NCBI GenBank assembly: GCA_025677835.1
Contig: JAIXMR010000002.1
Coordinates: 340,001 to 404,000, forward strand
DNA length: 64,000 nucleotides
DNA from: Sporodiniella umbellata
Taxonomy: Eukaryota; Mucoromycota; Mucoromycetes; Mucorales; Rhizopodaceae
Direction of reading: 5' to 3'
This document shows positions 22,470-34,706 of the stretch, piece by piece. Below the pieces are notes generated by a model. That model was not told the DNA's origin and did not search any database. It saw only the letters and a list, made by a program, of their open reading frames with translations. Within the stretch, counting starts at the first letter, position 1; the number at the start of each line of letters is the position of its first letter. A program made the translations under genes and the position numbers.

Positions 22470-23966
22470 GCTGATTAAAAGAAGTAAAAAAAGAAAGAAA
22501 GAAGAGCAAATAAAAAAGTGAATACAAAAAGCTTCTAAACATAGAATGTAAGTGGCACAAAGCCTTCAGTAGCTTTTCATTTGTTTTCAAAATCCTAAAC
22601 AGTTCTAAAACATTACTCTCTCTCTCTGTATATATATATATATACATAGCCATGTTGCAAAACAATTCTTTTATATTTTGGAACTGACAGGCACATGCAT
22701 CCGAAAATATAGATACAGCAAGACTGTTTTTTAACGTTGTATATACGGAGATATAATATGATACATCTGTACAAACTTTTGTCAGTGGTTTCTACTTGTT
22801 TTATTGTTCATAAGCTATTCAAACCGGGATTATCATCTTATTTTTTTTTTTTTTTGTTTCTTTTCTTTTATTTTTGTGTAAGCAGTATCTCTAAATTTTG
22901 TTTTCTTCGAGAACATTGAAATTTCAAACTCTACAGTGACACAAAGTGTGTCAGCGAAAGGAGTACACGGAAAGTTTATGTACTTGTGAACAATAAACGA
23001 AAAAATCGATCAGATCGTAAAAGCTTGCAACATAGTACTCAATTCTCTAAGAATAGGCTTGGTTGTTATTAGTCATTGGGATATTAGTTACGCTTAACTT
23101 TACAAAGTAGAATAAACAAGTTTTTCTGGGTATAAATATATGTAAGCGCACGCTAGTTAATTGACTTTTGTTAGCCTGGCTTGGAATAAAAGTACCCACT
23201 GTAATAATAAAAATATTGTTGCAGACCGTTGTCCATTCATGCAACTGTTATAAGTTGTATCTTCAAAAACCAATACTTTTTGGGTGTAGCTCCAAATGTA
23301 CAAAGAAAAAACCTTCATAATAACCAAGCCTTTTTGTAAAAAAAAAAAAACAAAAAAAAAACAATATCAACACAGACTAAACTTGTGATTACAGCCTTGT
23401 TTTTGTACTTTGCTACCTTTTTGAAACTACACATTGTAATACACATAAGTGCCGCAAATCGACCTAATACTTTTTAAATTAGGAGCTCTTTGGAATTTTT
23501 CTTAGAATTTGTAGCGAGAATCTATAGCTTCACTTCTAACTTAAAAAACTATTATAAACTACTAGAATTTGATGTTGCCTGGTCACAGCTTTTCTTAAGT
23601 TTTGAGTGCCGCACATATTAGAGACAGGATTATACTACGGTTTTAATTGTCGTTTAAATACTTTTGATGCCTACTACCAACACAAGCCTATACAAACCGT
23701 ACAGAACGAGATTTAACCTCAGACAAATTATCTTGAATCATGTTACAATGCACTATGATGTAAATTCCTCCTTCATGAAAAAACCACAACAGCTATACCA
23801 CTCTTGTAGAACTTGAGTTGACCTCATTTTTAAAGGACAAACAAGAACGTTACAAGAACTGTTTTATTTTATATATTTTCTTTTCTTTTTCTTTTTCTTT
23901 TTTTTTTTTTTTTTGAAGAGAACGTGTTATACGATTTATAGTATACCTTTTGTTTTGATCTTTTTT
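22470..23966. other. Divergent promoter region of P450 copies 3 and 4
   Basis: A 1.5-kb AT-rich spacer with a (TA)n/(CT)n stretch at 22617-22645, a T run at 22840-22855, an A-rich run at 23339-23362 and a T run just before copy 4 (23899-23914). It should contain both promoters; no distinct operator is recognisable. Confidence 0.5.
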
Positions 23967-25822
23967 ATGGCCTATCAAACACTCCAACAAGCAGCTCATC
24001 AAATTGATCGCAAAAAAATCTTTGTCATTAGTACTGCCATCTTGACAGTGGTAACTGCATTTTGGGTTAGGAAAGCAGTGAAAAAATCTAAAGAGTTTGA
24101 TAAAAAAGGTGCAAAAAAAATCCCTATGCCCACAGGCGACTATTTTTATTTAGGTAAATCAGATACTGCTCCTTTATGTATATAGATACGTACGGTTGTT
24201 TATATATTGTATTCTAGGACATGCCCCCTTATTTGAAAATGGGATTGTTTCCAGAGTCAATGAATGGCATAGGCAATTAGGCCCTTTATTTCGAATTAAG
24301 ATGGGAGTACAAAACTGGGTGTTTATCGGGGATCCTAGAATAGCGCATGATATCTTTGTAACAAGGGGTGTAGTAAGCTCAGGAAGACCCTATCTTGAAT
24401 ATGGAAGAAACACTTTTTCCGAAGGTCATAGGTAAGAAGGATTACTCAGATTGGTTTAATAGTAATAACAACAGGGGTATTGTATTTATGGATAACACTA
24501 AGAGTTGGAAAAAAAATCGCGCTATAGTTACAAACTCACTCTCGTCTCAGTTTGTGGACAGTCTTCATAGCCTGATAAATCGCGAAACAGAATTGAGTGT
24601 TAGTCTCTTAGTCAATGACTATTTAAAATCTAGCGATGAAGCAATATGCCCTATAGATTATACTCGACTTTCTTCTATGAATCTCGTACTATGTACTTTT
24701 TTTGGTATTCCCAGTGCATCATCCATTGAGGATCCGTTATTTAAAGATATGGATTACGTTATACAGAAACACGTTGAATTCGCTGGTATAATAGGCGACA
24801 AAACTAGTTACTATCCTATATTGTCGTCACTGAACTTTATATCTCAAAGAGAAAGAAAGGCCAAATCTTTTGTTTATAGTGAACTCCGACCGTTTTATCA
24901 CAAACTAATTAAAAGATCACGAGAGAATAAGCAGCCTTCTTTAGCCAAAACGTTGGACTCAGAAAAGGAATCTTTAGGCCTAGATAATAATGATATTATT
25001 GTCATCCTACGTAAGTTGAAGCTTGTGCCAACTGATTTCTCTGTCTCATACGAAGCTTTCAATTTTAGTTGATGCCATAGTGGGTGCCGTTGACACCATA
25101 TCCTATGCAATGTCATTCAGCCTAGCTACACTTTGTCATCACCCGGAATGGCAGAGAAAAATAGCAAGAGAAATTGATGATTTTGTAAAGAAAAATAACC
25201 GTATGCCTATGTATACAGAGCGCCAGCATCTTCCCATCACATTGGCTGTTATGAAAGAAATGTTTCGTTACAGATCCTCTAGTAGCTTAGGTCTTGCACA
25301 TCGTGCTACCGAAGACAGTAAGTGGAAAATGAATTGGATGCATCCAACCTTTTTTTTTTTTTTTTTTTATCTAGTTGTTTACCAAGACTACATAATTCCT
25401 AAAGACACTATATTGATAAGCAACAATGTAACAACCAACCACAGCAGCTCTTTTTTTAAAGAGCCTGAAAAGTTCAATCCTGAACGCTTTCTAGGGGACA
25501 TTAGATCACTTCACTCTTCAAGCAACGGAAACATAAACAATAGAGAAGTCTTTACTTTTGGATGGGGCAGACGTATCTGTCCTGGTATATATCTGGTAGA
25601 ACTCTTTAGAAAGTATGAGTAATGTCTACTAAAAAAAAAGCCATTTAGTCTGAAACTGAGATATTCTGCTGGATGTGTCATTTGTTTTATCGATGTACAG
25701 TTGAGCCTATAGTTTCATCTACTGGTGAAAAAGTGTACCCTGATATTGACAGCCTAATCGAGTATGGTGGGATTATAGCTCCTGTACCCTTCGAAGTGCG
25801 ATTAGTAACGAGATCAAATTAA
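23967..25822 (+). CDS. Cytochrome P450 (CYP509-like), array copy 4
   Basis: Six exons (23967-24153, 24218-24431, 24475-25010, 25069-25317, 25375-25595, 25649-25822) give 526 residues. The start at 23967 gives the 187-nt first exon seen in all copies; an upstream in-frame ATG at 23913 is less likely. I-helix VGAVDTIS, KEMFR, NPERF and FGWGRRICPGIYL (Cys near 464) are intact. Exons 1-3 differ clearly from copy 1, whereas 25077-25798 is practically the same DNA as in copy 1. After that block the two genes differ again in the last eight codons (LVTRSN against LALRRK). Confidence 0.92.
25077..25798 (+). repeat. Near-identical block shared with P450 copy 1 (14610-15336)
   Basis: This is the partner of the block in copy 1, in direct orientation about 10.5 kb away. 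One substitution and two homopolymer length changes were seen. It covers the I-helix to the region after the haem loop, i.e. the catalytic C-terminal half. Confidence 0.93.
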
Positions 25823-28800
25823 CTAACTGTAACCCTCCTCCCTTACATATGCTTATAGCAAACATTATGTATAAAATCTTAAAATGTTTTATTTTTGTGT
25901 TTAAGGCTTACGTTCTATTCCAGATTACTTATTCTTTTTCTATAAAGTATACGTCTGATAACAAAAGATATGGAAGCGGGACTAAACCTGGAACAACATA
26001 TTTTATTATTAAACAGATTACAAATATATTTGTTCTCTGAAATTTTACTCACAAATGCCAACTACTGTCAAAGTAGACTTCGAGGGGGGTTTTTTTTTTA
26101 ACGAGTTTCCCAAATTAGAAACAATCGCTAGATGATATAGCAGCATATGCTGTACGATGTAAGCTTGATAGCTTTTAGACTGTCTTGTTTCTTATATAAA
26201 AAACCGCCTTTGACCCCATTAGATACTGCTTCCCACTTGTAATTTCAAACACAAAAAGCATTTCAAGGCTCTATCTTTGTCAACTATGCTTAAAAGAGTC
26301 AATAAAGGACGAAACTTTTAGATACTTTGCAAAGTAAACATCAACTAACCTAAAGAGGGTTAATGCTTTCGAGATATCCAACATCTCTACCGAAAAAAAA
26401 CGCCTGACTACACACCAAAGCTTCCAGGTACAGTATTTGAAGATACCATAAGTAAAAAGAAAGTTATAGAACATGTGTTTGACCTTTCATGGGTTGAAAG
26501 GCGCTCATTAAACTAAGAAAAGCCGCTTTTGATCGCTTCTGAAGCATTTGTATTGGAAACCATTGGCTGACAAAAGAGATAGTGATTTATTTTGCGAACT
26601 ATTTGCATACATTGCTGAAACAGTGTTTTCTATTCTTTTTTTTTTTTTTTTATAAATTACAAAAGCTCGTAAATAGATTTACTGTTTCACGCTAAAAGGA
26701 GCTATACACCGGCTGACGCAAATAGCCAAAGCAACCCAAAACTGTAGTGTTACATAAATACTACAAATGTCAAGTAAAAGTGATATTAGGCACACATATA
26801 CAAAAATGGAATTTAACAGAAAAACGTACTGCGTCAATACGTAAACGGCTCCGCTGTTACTTTTTATTGAAACACCCTACGTGAAGCTTCATTTTCGCTG
26901 TTAGTATTGAGCAAGCATGGTATCTAAGCTTAACATTGTTCTGTACAACAGGTTTTATTAAACATTACGGTTTTATGTCAGACTAAAAACACGGGTTTTT
27001 TTTTTAGCTTCTGAGATGTTTTTCACGAGCTGTTTTTTTTTTTTTAAAAAAAAAAGAACCAGTAAAAAGTAGAACGCGCGCGCTATGACTTTTTTTTTTG
27101 CTTTGTTTTGAAAAATGAGTTTCAATCAAATAGTCGATAAGTTTTTTCTCTTTTAAGTCGGGTATATTTTACTGATCCGCTTTTCTTTAAGCAGCTAAAA
27201 AAAAACGAACAGTAAGCTTTTATATACTTCACTTATTTAAGAAATATATTTCAATCGAAGGTTTATCTGATTTAAACAATATATTCCATAACCGGATTTT
27301 TGTTTTGAACCAAGTGTGTAAAGTTGTTAGCCTACTGGGCGTTGGGTGTCGGATCAGAAAAATAAATTGTAGACGCGTAACGTTTGTAGTTTGAGTCTCA
27401 GACTTTCGTGTAACTTTTTGTATCACAGTATTTGTATTGTTCAAGCAAACTCAATCTTGCAACACAAATGTATTACAACAGACCTTTTTTGTGCTCTTTT
27501 TTTCTTTGTCAAATATACATAGTATTTTCCGAGGGATTAAATTTAAAATAAAATAAAACAAAGACTCTTTAAAACATAGATAGAAGGGTATATTTTGCTA
27601 GTATTTCTTATGCAAAGCGATTTCGCAAAACACATACTATATTTCGAGTTAACAAACCAAGCATTCTCATATGAAAGAGGGTCTTCCAGTTTTTACCTTT
27701 TTGAAGAAAAAAAAACACTGTACATAAGTCTCGAGTCTTACAAAAGTCATTTAAATCTACATATCGGGCCAAAATCACCAACAGTTATCAAAACACGCGT
27801 TATCTTGATTTGTTTTCTGCTTTCGTCTAGGTGACTAGAGAAATATTCGTGCTTTCGAAAAAGCTATAGAGTATAGCACTTTCCATGTGGTTGTGTTGTC
27901 TCTAGAACGTACAACATACACAAGCCGTGTCCTGCCGAATCTTTACAGGTAAATGGGTGAATCATTTCACCGAGCTTTTCTCTTTCGGCGGAAATTTAAT
28001 AGAATCTAGGCCTTTTAGGCTTATCCCAGTATAGCGATGATTATCTTTGTGGATCATCAAACTGCATATTGAGTACATTCGGCTTTTGGCTTTTTTTTTA
28101 AAAAAAAAAGCTGTCAGATATACTAAGAAATAGCAAACAGTACGGAAAAAAAACGAAAGACAGAGCTAGGTAAGAGCATAGTTTAATTAGTAACTGTAGT
28201 GAAAACAGCAAATGGAAACAACAGACTTTGCTTACAAAGAGTTGTATTTCAACTCTTCTGGGCCTTGTTAAAAAAATTGTCAAAATGAGATCACTATGTT
28301 ATGTTCCCGGATACAAAAACAAAAGTATTTCTATGCCCCCAAGCCAAAAGAAATTACACACACACAAGACCACACATACAACTTTCTAGGCGTTCCCCCA
28401 AAAAAAAGTAAAAAAGATAAAAATACCTTTTTGTCTTGCTCCGTTTAGTTCCTAGTTTTACCTGTCTTGAAACTGTTCTATTCTTTCTTCTGATTCTTTT
28501 GTTTTAAAATATCTCCATATACCAACGCTGGAAAATAGTACAAAGTATATAATGGAACAGATCGCTTGTATTTGTCTGTTTGCGTACTTTGTAAAAAATA
28601 CGCGCAACTTTTTCCCTTTTTTTGAAGCTTTTTTTATTTGAGCGCCAGTTGTGTTTCACTCGAAAATCATTTGTATAGTAACACCAAAAAGTTCAAGCTT
28701 CTCCTCCTTGTATGCCTTTTTTTTTTTTTTTTTTTTTTTTGCTTTAAAGAAAATTGGAAACAAGTAGAAATCAATCTCTTATACAATTCTTTTTTTTTCT

Positions 28801-29651
28801 GCAAGTAACACACATCTGTATTTTTATTTCTATGCTTTTCAATCAAAATCCAGGACAAAGCCGGATGACTACAAATAAAGAAATTTCCCTGTGCAACCTT
28901 TTTTTTTTTTTTTTTTTTGTAGAACAGACTTCAGTTTATTAGATTTTTTTCGCTTTTTTTTGCCATTTTTTTCCTGGCCAAAGCATGGGAAAAACAAAAT
29001 AAAACCAGGCACAGCGCATGTGCACATTCTCTTATACATATTTTTTTCATGCGCGTACGCTCATTTCTGAAAGTGCAGCATTGGCTCATCTTTTGTGACC
29101 CTGTTCTAGAAGGAGTTAGGGTAAAATGAACGATCAAAAAAAGCAAGTAGTAAACCGGTCAAATTTTGTTCACATCTACAGGCGTTTCTCATCTTTGGTC
29201 TTATTTTTTTACACGTACTCTGTAAAAATAAAAGGTCCCTACAGTACTTTTAAGAAGAAAAACATATGGATTGATGTTGTACAATGTGGGGTAAAAAAAA
29301 GTTTTTTTTTCGTAAATGAGATTGCAGGAAATAATAAAAGCACAAAAAAATGTTCCGTTTTAAAAACCGTGTTGGAAACAAAAGAAACTGTAGGGAGATG
29401 AATGGCAAGTAGTACAAGTATTTACATATTGGCGTTCTATTCAATCACCAGTAGCAGGCGATTGTAAAAATGTGCCAATGGAAAGAAAGACAAGCAAACA
29501 CTTTCGAGGTGACCATAGTATTTTAAGATCGCTCCCCTCATTTGTCGCTAATAAATTTCTTATTAAGGAAATCACTCAAGTATAAATATACCGACTGTAA
29601 AGACATTTTCCTTCTCTCTATCTCACCTTTTCATCTCCCAAAAAAACAGAA
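25823..29651. other. Gene-poor region, 3.8 kb
   Basis: AT-rich sequence with T/A palindromes at 27033-27055 (T13A10) and 28091-28109 (T9A10, flanked by GGC/GCT) and T or A runs near 26637-26651, 28718-28740 and 28899-28918. Open frames reach 70-90 codons but none resembles a protein I know. No tRNA or transposon signature was found. Confidence 0.5.
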
Positions 29652-30369
29652 ATGACCATCAACGAAAACATAGATTCTGAAATGAAATACGAGATGCACA
29701 GACAGCCTATTCCTGTGGCCCCAGTTATTGCCAACCCCGGTCCGTTGGGTCTTTGCGGTTTCGCTCTGACAACCTTTGTTTTGTCTCTTCATAATGCTGG
29801 TGTCGGATTGCCTGCTACTAGCCCCCATGGTGTGGTAACTGGTCTTGCTATGTTCTATGGCGGTTTAGTTCAGGTAACATTTCTATTGAAGAATGCTTTA
29901 TTTTAAAATAAAAAACTAATCAGCTTTGCTTTTATAGCTTTTGGCAGGTATGTGGGAATTCAAGACTGGCAACACATTTGGTGCCACTGCTTTCTCAAGC
30001 TATGGCGGTTTCTGGTTGTCTTTTGGTTTTATTTTTATTCCTAGCTCCAATATTACTGCAAGTTATGCTGGAAACACTGCTATTCTTGAAAGATCCCTGG
30101 GTTACTATCTATTAGGCTGGACTATCTTCACAGGTATTATGTTGATCGCTTCTCATCGCTCAAGTGTCGGATTGGTCTCTCTCTTCTTCTTTTTGTTCCT
30201 TACTTTTACGCTTCTTACTGCCGGAAAGCTCAATAGCTCTATCAACTGCCAAATCGCTGCTGGCGCTATTGGAATTTTCACCGCCTTTATTGCTTGGTAT
30301 AACGCTCTGTCGGGTCTTTTAACCAAAGATTCCTCCTACTTTACTTTGCCTATTGGCCGTCTCAACTAA
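29652..30369 (+). CDS. GPR1/FUN34/YaaH-family transporter (Ato-like), frame unresolved
   Basis: Exon 1 (29652-29873) carries the family signature [15 protein letters not shown] and FYGGLVQ. Exon 2 (about 29939-30369) continues with [29 protein letters not shown] and further hydrophobic segments, consistent with six membrane helices. The family exports or imports acetate/ammonium at the plasma membrane. The obvious intron (GTAACA donor at 29874, TATAG acceptor ending 29938) leaves the second exon out of frame by one base: CAG is followed by CTTTGGCA where the family would need one more base before TTG GCA. Either a base is missing in the sequence, a non-canonical junction is used, or the gene is newly broken. 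No good alternative splice pair was found. Confidence 0.75.
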
Positions 30370-30584
30370 TCGTCTCATATTCACTCTTATAATTCCCACT
30401 CTTTTCTTTACTTTCCCCCCATCTAACAATTATCATACATACATAACGCACAACTAATAAATTCGAGTGTATTAACATACATGCACCCACAACTTCACTC
30501 ACCATAAGCCACATTTTTATTCTTAATTTGATAGTTCTGCGACTTTTTTTTTCTTCTGTTCTTTAGAAAACGTCTAACTTCATA

Positions 30585-31605
30585 ATGTACTACGATCTCA
30601 ATATACCATGTTCTTTTTCGCCTGATCGCTCAGCTGCAGATAAACTTAAGCTCATTCTTTCTCGATTAGTACAATGTAAAGAACAATAGCAATAAAAAAA
30701 GCATTCAAAGAACTTGTTCCGATTTACTTTCTTTTTATTTCAATTGTTCTTTTTTCTTTAGTTAAGGACTGTACAGCTGCACTTAACTATACAGTACAAG
30801 ATGTCAAAGTAAATTAGACATTGTTTTTATATTTTATTCTTATTGTTTGCCTCTTTTTTTTAAAAAAATGGCAATAATAGCAAGATAGCATAAGAACCGA
30901 CATTGACCTGTCAGGACTCAATCCCCGGCATACGTTGACTCTAGTAAAGCGTATCACTATTGATACTGACGATGCAATCACTAATGTAATTAGGTCTACA
31001 GAAAAAAAAAAGACAAAGAAAGAGAAGATCTGATAGTTAATATAGGAAGATATATCCAACTTGAGAAAAAGCTATGATTTGGTTGCTTTAAAGACTAGGG
31101 ATATCGACTTGTTTGAAAAAGCATGTGTTGGTCTAAAAGTAGATCTTATTTCTTTCCATTTTGATGAACGGATTCCATTCGAGCTGAACCCTTTATTTAT
31201 AAAAAAAGCAATAGAGAGAAATGTGTATTTTGAAATATGTTATGCACCCACTATTAAAGGTGAGCCTATTGAAATCAAAATCGTATTCTAAGTATTTGTA
31301 CTGAATAGATCAACAAACAAGGCTTTATACTTTACAAATCGCAAAACAACTATTTGATCTTACCACAGGCAACTATTGGATTTTATCCAGTGGAACAGAA
31401 GCAGTCTCTGATATACGTAATCCATCAGATATCTTTTATTTGTAAGTGGTCTCTACTCTTTAACATGCTTGTGTAATTCATATATCCCCCTTTTTTTTCG
31501 TATAGCGCTAAATCCTTAGGTTTGCCCAACGACCTTGCTAAATTCACTGTAGAAAAGCACTGCGAGCAAGTACTGAAAAAGGCAAAAATAAATGACGTTA
31601 TATAA
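30585..31605 (+). CDS. RPP1: RNase P/MRP protein subunit Rpp1 (human RPP30 homologue)
   Basis: Six exons (30585-30675, 30762-30808, 30881-30985, 31046-31259, 31309-31441, 31506-31605) give 229 residues with an exact codon total. Recognised family segments are MYYDLNIP at the start, RHTLTLVKRITIDTDDA, SYDLVALKTRD, KVDLISFHFDERIPF, ERNVYFEICYAPTIK, and a C-terminal WILSSGTEAVSDIRNPSDI, equivalent to the I(I/L)SS(A/G)xE...RxPxDV motif of RPP30. It adopts a TIM-barrel fold and is part of nuclear RNase P (tRNA 5' processing) and RNase MRP (rRNA processing). It is slightly shorter than yeast Rpp1 (293) and human RPP30 (268). Confidence 0.9.
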
Positions 31606-31757
31606 GTCCTTTTTTTTTTTTTCGGAGACAAGTGTCAGGCCAAGCTAAAAAAAAAAAGTTATTTTTTCAAGTTGTTTATTTTGTCCTCTTTTTTTATTAT
31701 TTTTCTTTCTTTTACATACATATACATACAAGCAAAGGTTCTATATAAACAACATCT

Positions 31758-32302
31758 ATGAGCTATCACTACCAATCGACAACAATTAAAACCAGAGAGA
31801 ACGAAACAACATTCACCTCTGTTACTGTTTCTGAGATAAATGAGACGGAAGGGATTGGAATCGAAGAAAGGTCGCTTTATGAGATTTCAGACGAGGATAG
31901 GTTGACAGAACACGACTTTCTATCGCTGATGAATTCAGAAGAGGAGGAAGACAGTGACTCGGAAATTGAAGATTGGTTCCCTTCGCTGCTAAGGAGGTCT
32001 GCCATTGAATTCTTGGAAAGTGACACTTCAGATACAGAGCATGAGCCTGTGGAGGCCATTGTCCATGAAGAAGAAGAAGGCGATGAAGATGATGAAGACT
32101 CAGTTCAGATATCAAGTACCGGTAAAAGATCCCCTCGTTATAAACAACGCCAGAGAAAAAGAGTAAAGCCTTCTGATCAAGTACCCATCGAGGTAAACTA
32201 TATCATCTTGTCAAAATAAACTCTACCCTTCTTTCAAAAAAAAAAAAAAAAAAGATGTCTGTACAAGGCTGGGGTCTTGGTGCGAAAAAAAAGCTGATTT
32301 AA
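31758..32302 (+). CDS. Acidic hypothetical protein, 160 aa
   Basis: Two exons (31758-32192 and 32255-32302) join at ...QVPIE-MSVQGWGLGAKKKLI. The protein is Ser/Glu/Asp-rich and probably disordered, with acidic runs (EEEEDSDSEIEDW, HEEEEGDEDDED), one basic patch (KQRQRKRVKP) near residue 130 and a short C-terminal WGLGAKKK motif carried by its own exon. Acidic plus basic patches suggest a nuclear protein, but I do not recognise the family. The intron ends in an A tract immediately before the acceptor AG. Confidence 0.6.
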
Positions 32303-32899
32303 AGTGATCTTTTTTGTATAACATGAGAAATTAAGTGTTTTGCTTGTGAGCAAAAACTCTGTGCTCCCAAATATATGTCTGCTTGATAGTATTTCATGTT
32401 TAAAGTTAAAAGTTTTGTTTTCGTGCCTTAAAAAGATTATATTGTATAGCTTATCCCTTGAAAATACTTAAGCTAAGGAAGTTCAAAGTAAAATATAGCG
32501 GTCAAATGGGCGAGCTAGGTAAAATGAAAATTAAACACAATCGTTGATTGACAAGCTCTCTCTTTACAATGGCACAATATTACTTTTGTTCTGAATGTAA
32601 TTTCTCATCCCTTTTTTTTTTCTTGTGGCCAGTGCTGCGATAGGTATTACGAACGTGACTTGTTTTGTTTGTTTGCTAAAGAGCTGTGCCTTCTCTCAAA
32701 GCCATACATAAACGCGACAGTATGCATAGCTTGCGACAGACAATAAATTCTGCTCTCAAAAAATGCCGGAACGGCTTGTAGAAATTAAAAAAAAAAGAGT
32801 TTTTGATTTTGGCTTTTAGAGTTACAATCAAGTATAGATCCAAATACAAGGTGCGGATATATTGATAAAGATAAGTAAAAGAAGATTCTCGGATTTATT
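32303..32899. other. Intergenic region with a doubtful small cysteine-rich frame
   Basis: Around 32569 an ATG starts MAQYYFCSEC. A GTAATT donor and the acceptor GCGATAG at 32637-32643 would give a product of about 35 residues with three further cysteines (ITNVTCFVCLLKSC). Downstream in another frame lies CCDRYYERDLFC. Several splice choices are possible and none is compelling, so no gene is called. Confidence 0.25.
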
Positions 32900-33629
32900 T
32901 TAGTATTTCTTTATGAGTTTCTCGTTGTCCAACAAATTGTTTTTGACAAGGTAATCGACGATAAGTTCAACGCCCTGCTCGACTGACACTTGATCAGTAT
33001 GGATATGAATTTCGGGGGCTAAAGGTGCTTCATAAGGAGCCGAAATTCCGGTGAACTCTTTGATTTCTCCTGCCTTTGCTTTTTTATAAAGCCCTTTAGG
33101 ATCTCTAGATTCTACTACCTCTAAAGGAGCATCCACAAACACCTCTATAAAAGGAATACCGGCCTCTTGGTGAAGTATACGTGCTGCATCACGATCTGCA
33201 CGGTATGGGCTGATAAAAGCGGTAGTAGCAACCACAGTAGCATCAGCAAAAAGTTTGGCTACCTAATAGTTTTATTTATTTCTATTTGTCTCTCTTTTCT
33301 TTTCTTCTTACCTCTGCAATCCGACGAATGTTTTCTGTTCTATCCTCAGGCCCAAACCCCAGGTTTTTATTCAAACCAAACCGAATATTGTCGCCATCAA
33401 GCCTGTAAGAGCTAGTGCCTGAATGAAGTAGAGTCTGCTCCAAGGCAGTGGCCAGAGTAGATTTGCCAGAAGCAGAAAGTCCTGTAAACCAAACGGTGTA
33501 GCCCTTTGCACTTTGTGAGTGAGCCCCGCTTTTAATGTCAGATCTGATGATTGTTACCTTTTGGTTTAACAGTTCTTGTCGTTCTTTTAACGAGACGCTG
33601 CCTTCATGCCATGTAATGTTTGTAGCCAT
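32900..33629 (-). CDS. MET14: Adenylylsulfate (APS) kinase
   Basis: Two exons (33312-33629 and 32900-33262) give 226 residues, exact. P-loop GLSASGKS at 50-57, [65 protein letters not shown] and the lid [11 protein letters not shown] are all APS kinase signatures. The enzyme phosphorylates APS to PAPS in cytosolic sulfate assimilation. The length is close to yeast Met14 (202). The intron is 49 nt. Upstream sequence is shared with the region before the secreted-protein pair. Confidence 0.96.
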
Positions 33630-34706
33630 TTATATATGTATGTTAATTTAAGATTGCTTAGCTAATAATAAAGAAAGAAAGAAAAGAAAGAATACAGATA
33701 GCTACACACTTCAAACGATACAAGAGAAAAAAAAAAGATGAAAAAGATGAAAGTGCTCTTCGGAGTTAGTGGGATCCTATTGGATGTGCCTGGGATTGCG
33801 TTATTAAATGACGAGATAAATAATATGCTGATGGAGCAATAGTAACTATCGATTTATAAGAAATTACTGTGTGCAAAAAGAAAAAAAGGTATTGGTTTTA
33901 AAAAAAATAAGAGGAGACCAAAGACTGTAACAGCTATGAAAATAGGTACAGAGCGCAGTTTTATTGACGTTATCACGATGCTGAAGTATCAACAGATAAA
34001 TGAAAAATTGCCAAGCTTTTAAGCAAAAGTGTTATGGCGACTTTTGAGACATGTTTAGTGTGTGCGCCTTTTTTTTTTCTTTTTTTTTTTTTTGGATAAT
34101 TTAATACTGTCGATGTTGGAGAGCATCAGTAAGTGAGTTATTATAGATTTCAATCAACCCTTTTTTGTTTCTTTTGATGAGGGCAATTAAAAAAAGGGCT
34201 TTGACACTGAAAGCTTTTAGACAAAACACCAATAGAAAGTGATTGGAAAAGTATTCGATACTCAGTTACCAAAATACAACAAGATATTTATTGCCAAACC
34301 ACATACAATCGATTTTCATAAGTTTCCGATTGCTTCTATTACATTTGGTCTAGCTGTTTTTCCTACATTCAAAAGTTGATTAAAGAGAGTTTTTCTTCTC
34401 TCTAGTTTATACAGGATTTTGTTAGTTAGAGACATCTTCCTATGTACCCCTCTTTTACCCCCTGCGTGCATCGTTGCATATCAACATCAACAATTCCTTT
34501 CTACATGCATCTATAACAAACAATTAAACGATCTACAATTTGAGAACAGATACTTTTTACATATGTATTCAATTTTGTTAATGGCTGTTGTTTTCTTGCC
34601 AATCAGAGTTGTTTACATCTTTATGAGACTGTAAAAATATAAATATGTACAAGCATGTGCGCTTTTTCTTTAGCTTTATACTCGTTTCCAAATCTCATAT
34701 ATTAGA
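33630..34706. other. Intergenic region upstream of MET14 and the first secreted protein
   Basis: It contains a 35-codon plus-strand frame (33738-33842) starting MKKMKVLFGVSGILLDVPGI, which looks protein-like but has no continuation I could splice, a T run at 34069-34093, and the first copy of a 60-bp repeat (34352-34411). Confidence 0.4.
34352..34411 (+). repeat. 60-bp direct repeat, copy 1
   Basis: AGCTGTTTTTCCTACATTCA... through TCTAGTTTATA; the same 60 bp occur at 35214-35273 with one mismatch (C/T at the position before TCTAG). This copy lies about 300 bp before the first secreted-protein start. Confidence 0.9.

Noticed and set aside
29126..29401. 91-codon plus-strand frame upstream of the transporter gene
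   Set aside because: Lys/Phe-rich composition typical of AT-rich chance frames; no conserved pattern.
18049..29651. Transposons, CRISPR arrays or tRNA genes in the gene-poor stretches
   Set aside because: I found no terminal repeats, reverse-transcriptase or transposase motifs, regularly spaced repeats or tRNA B-box consensus by reading.
30880..30985. tRNA-like or stand-alone RNA in the GC-richer stretch near 30.9 kb
   Set aside because: It is exon 3 of RPP1 and translates in frame with its neighbours.
32569..32747. Small zinc-ribbon-like gene (MAQYYFCSEC... / CCDRYYERDLFC...)
   Set aside because: The most natural intron gives an immediate stop; alternatives give different, unsupported products.
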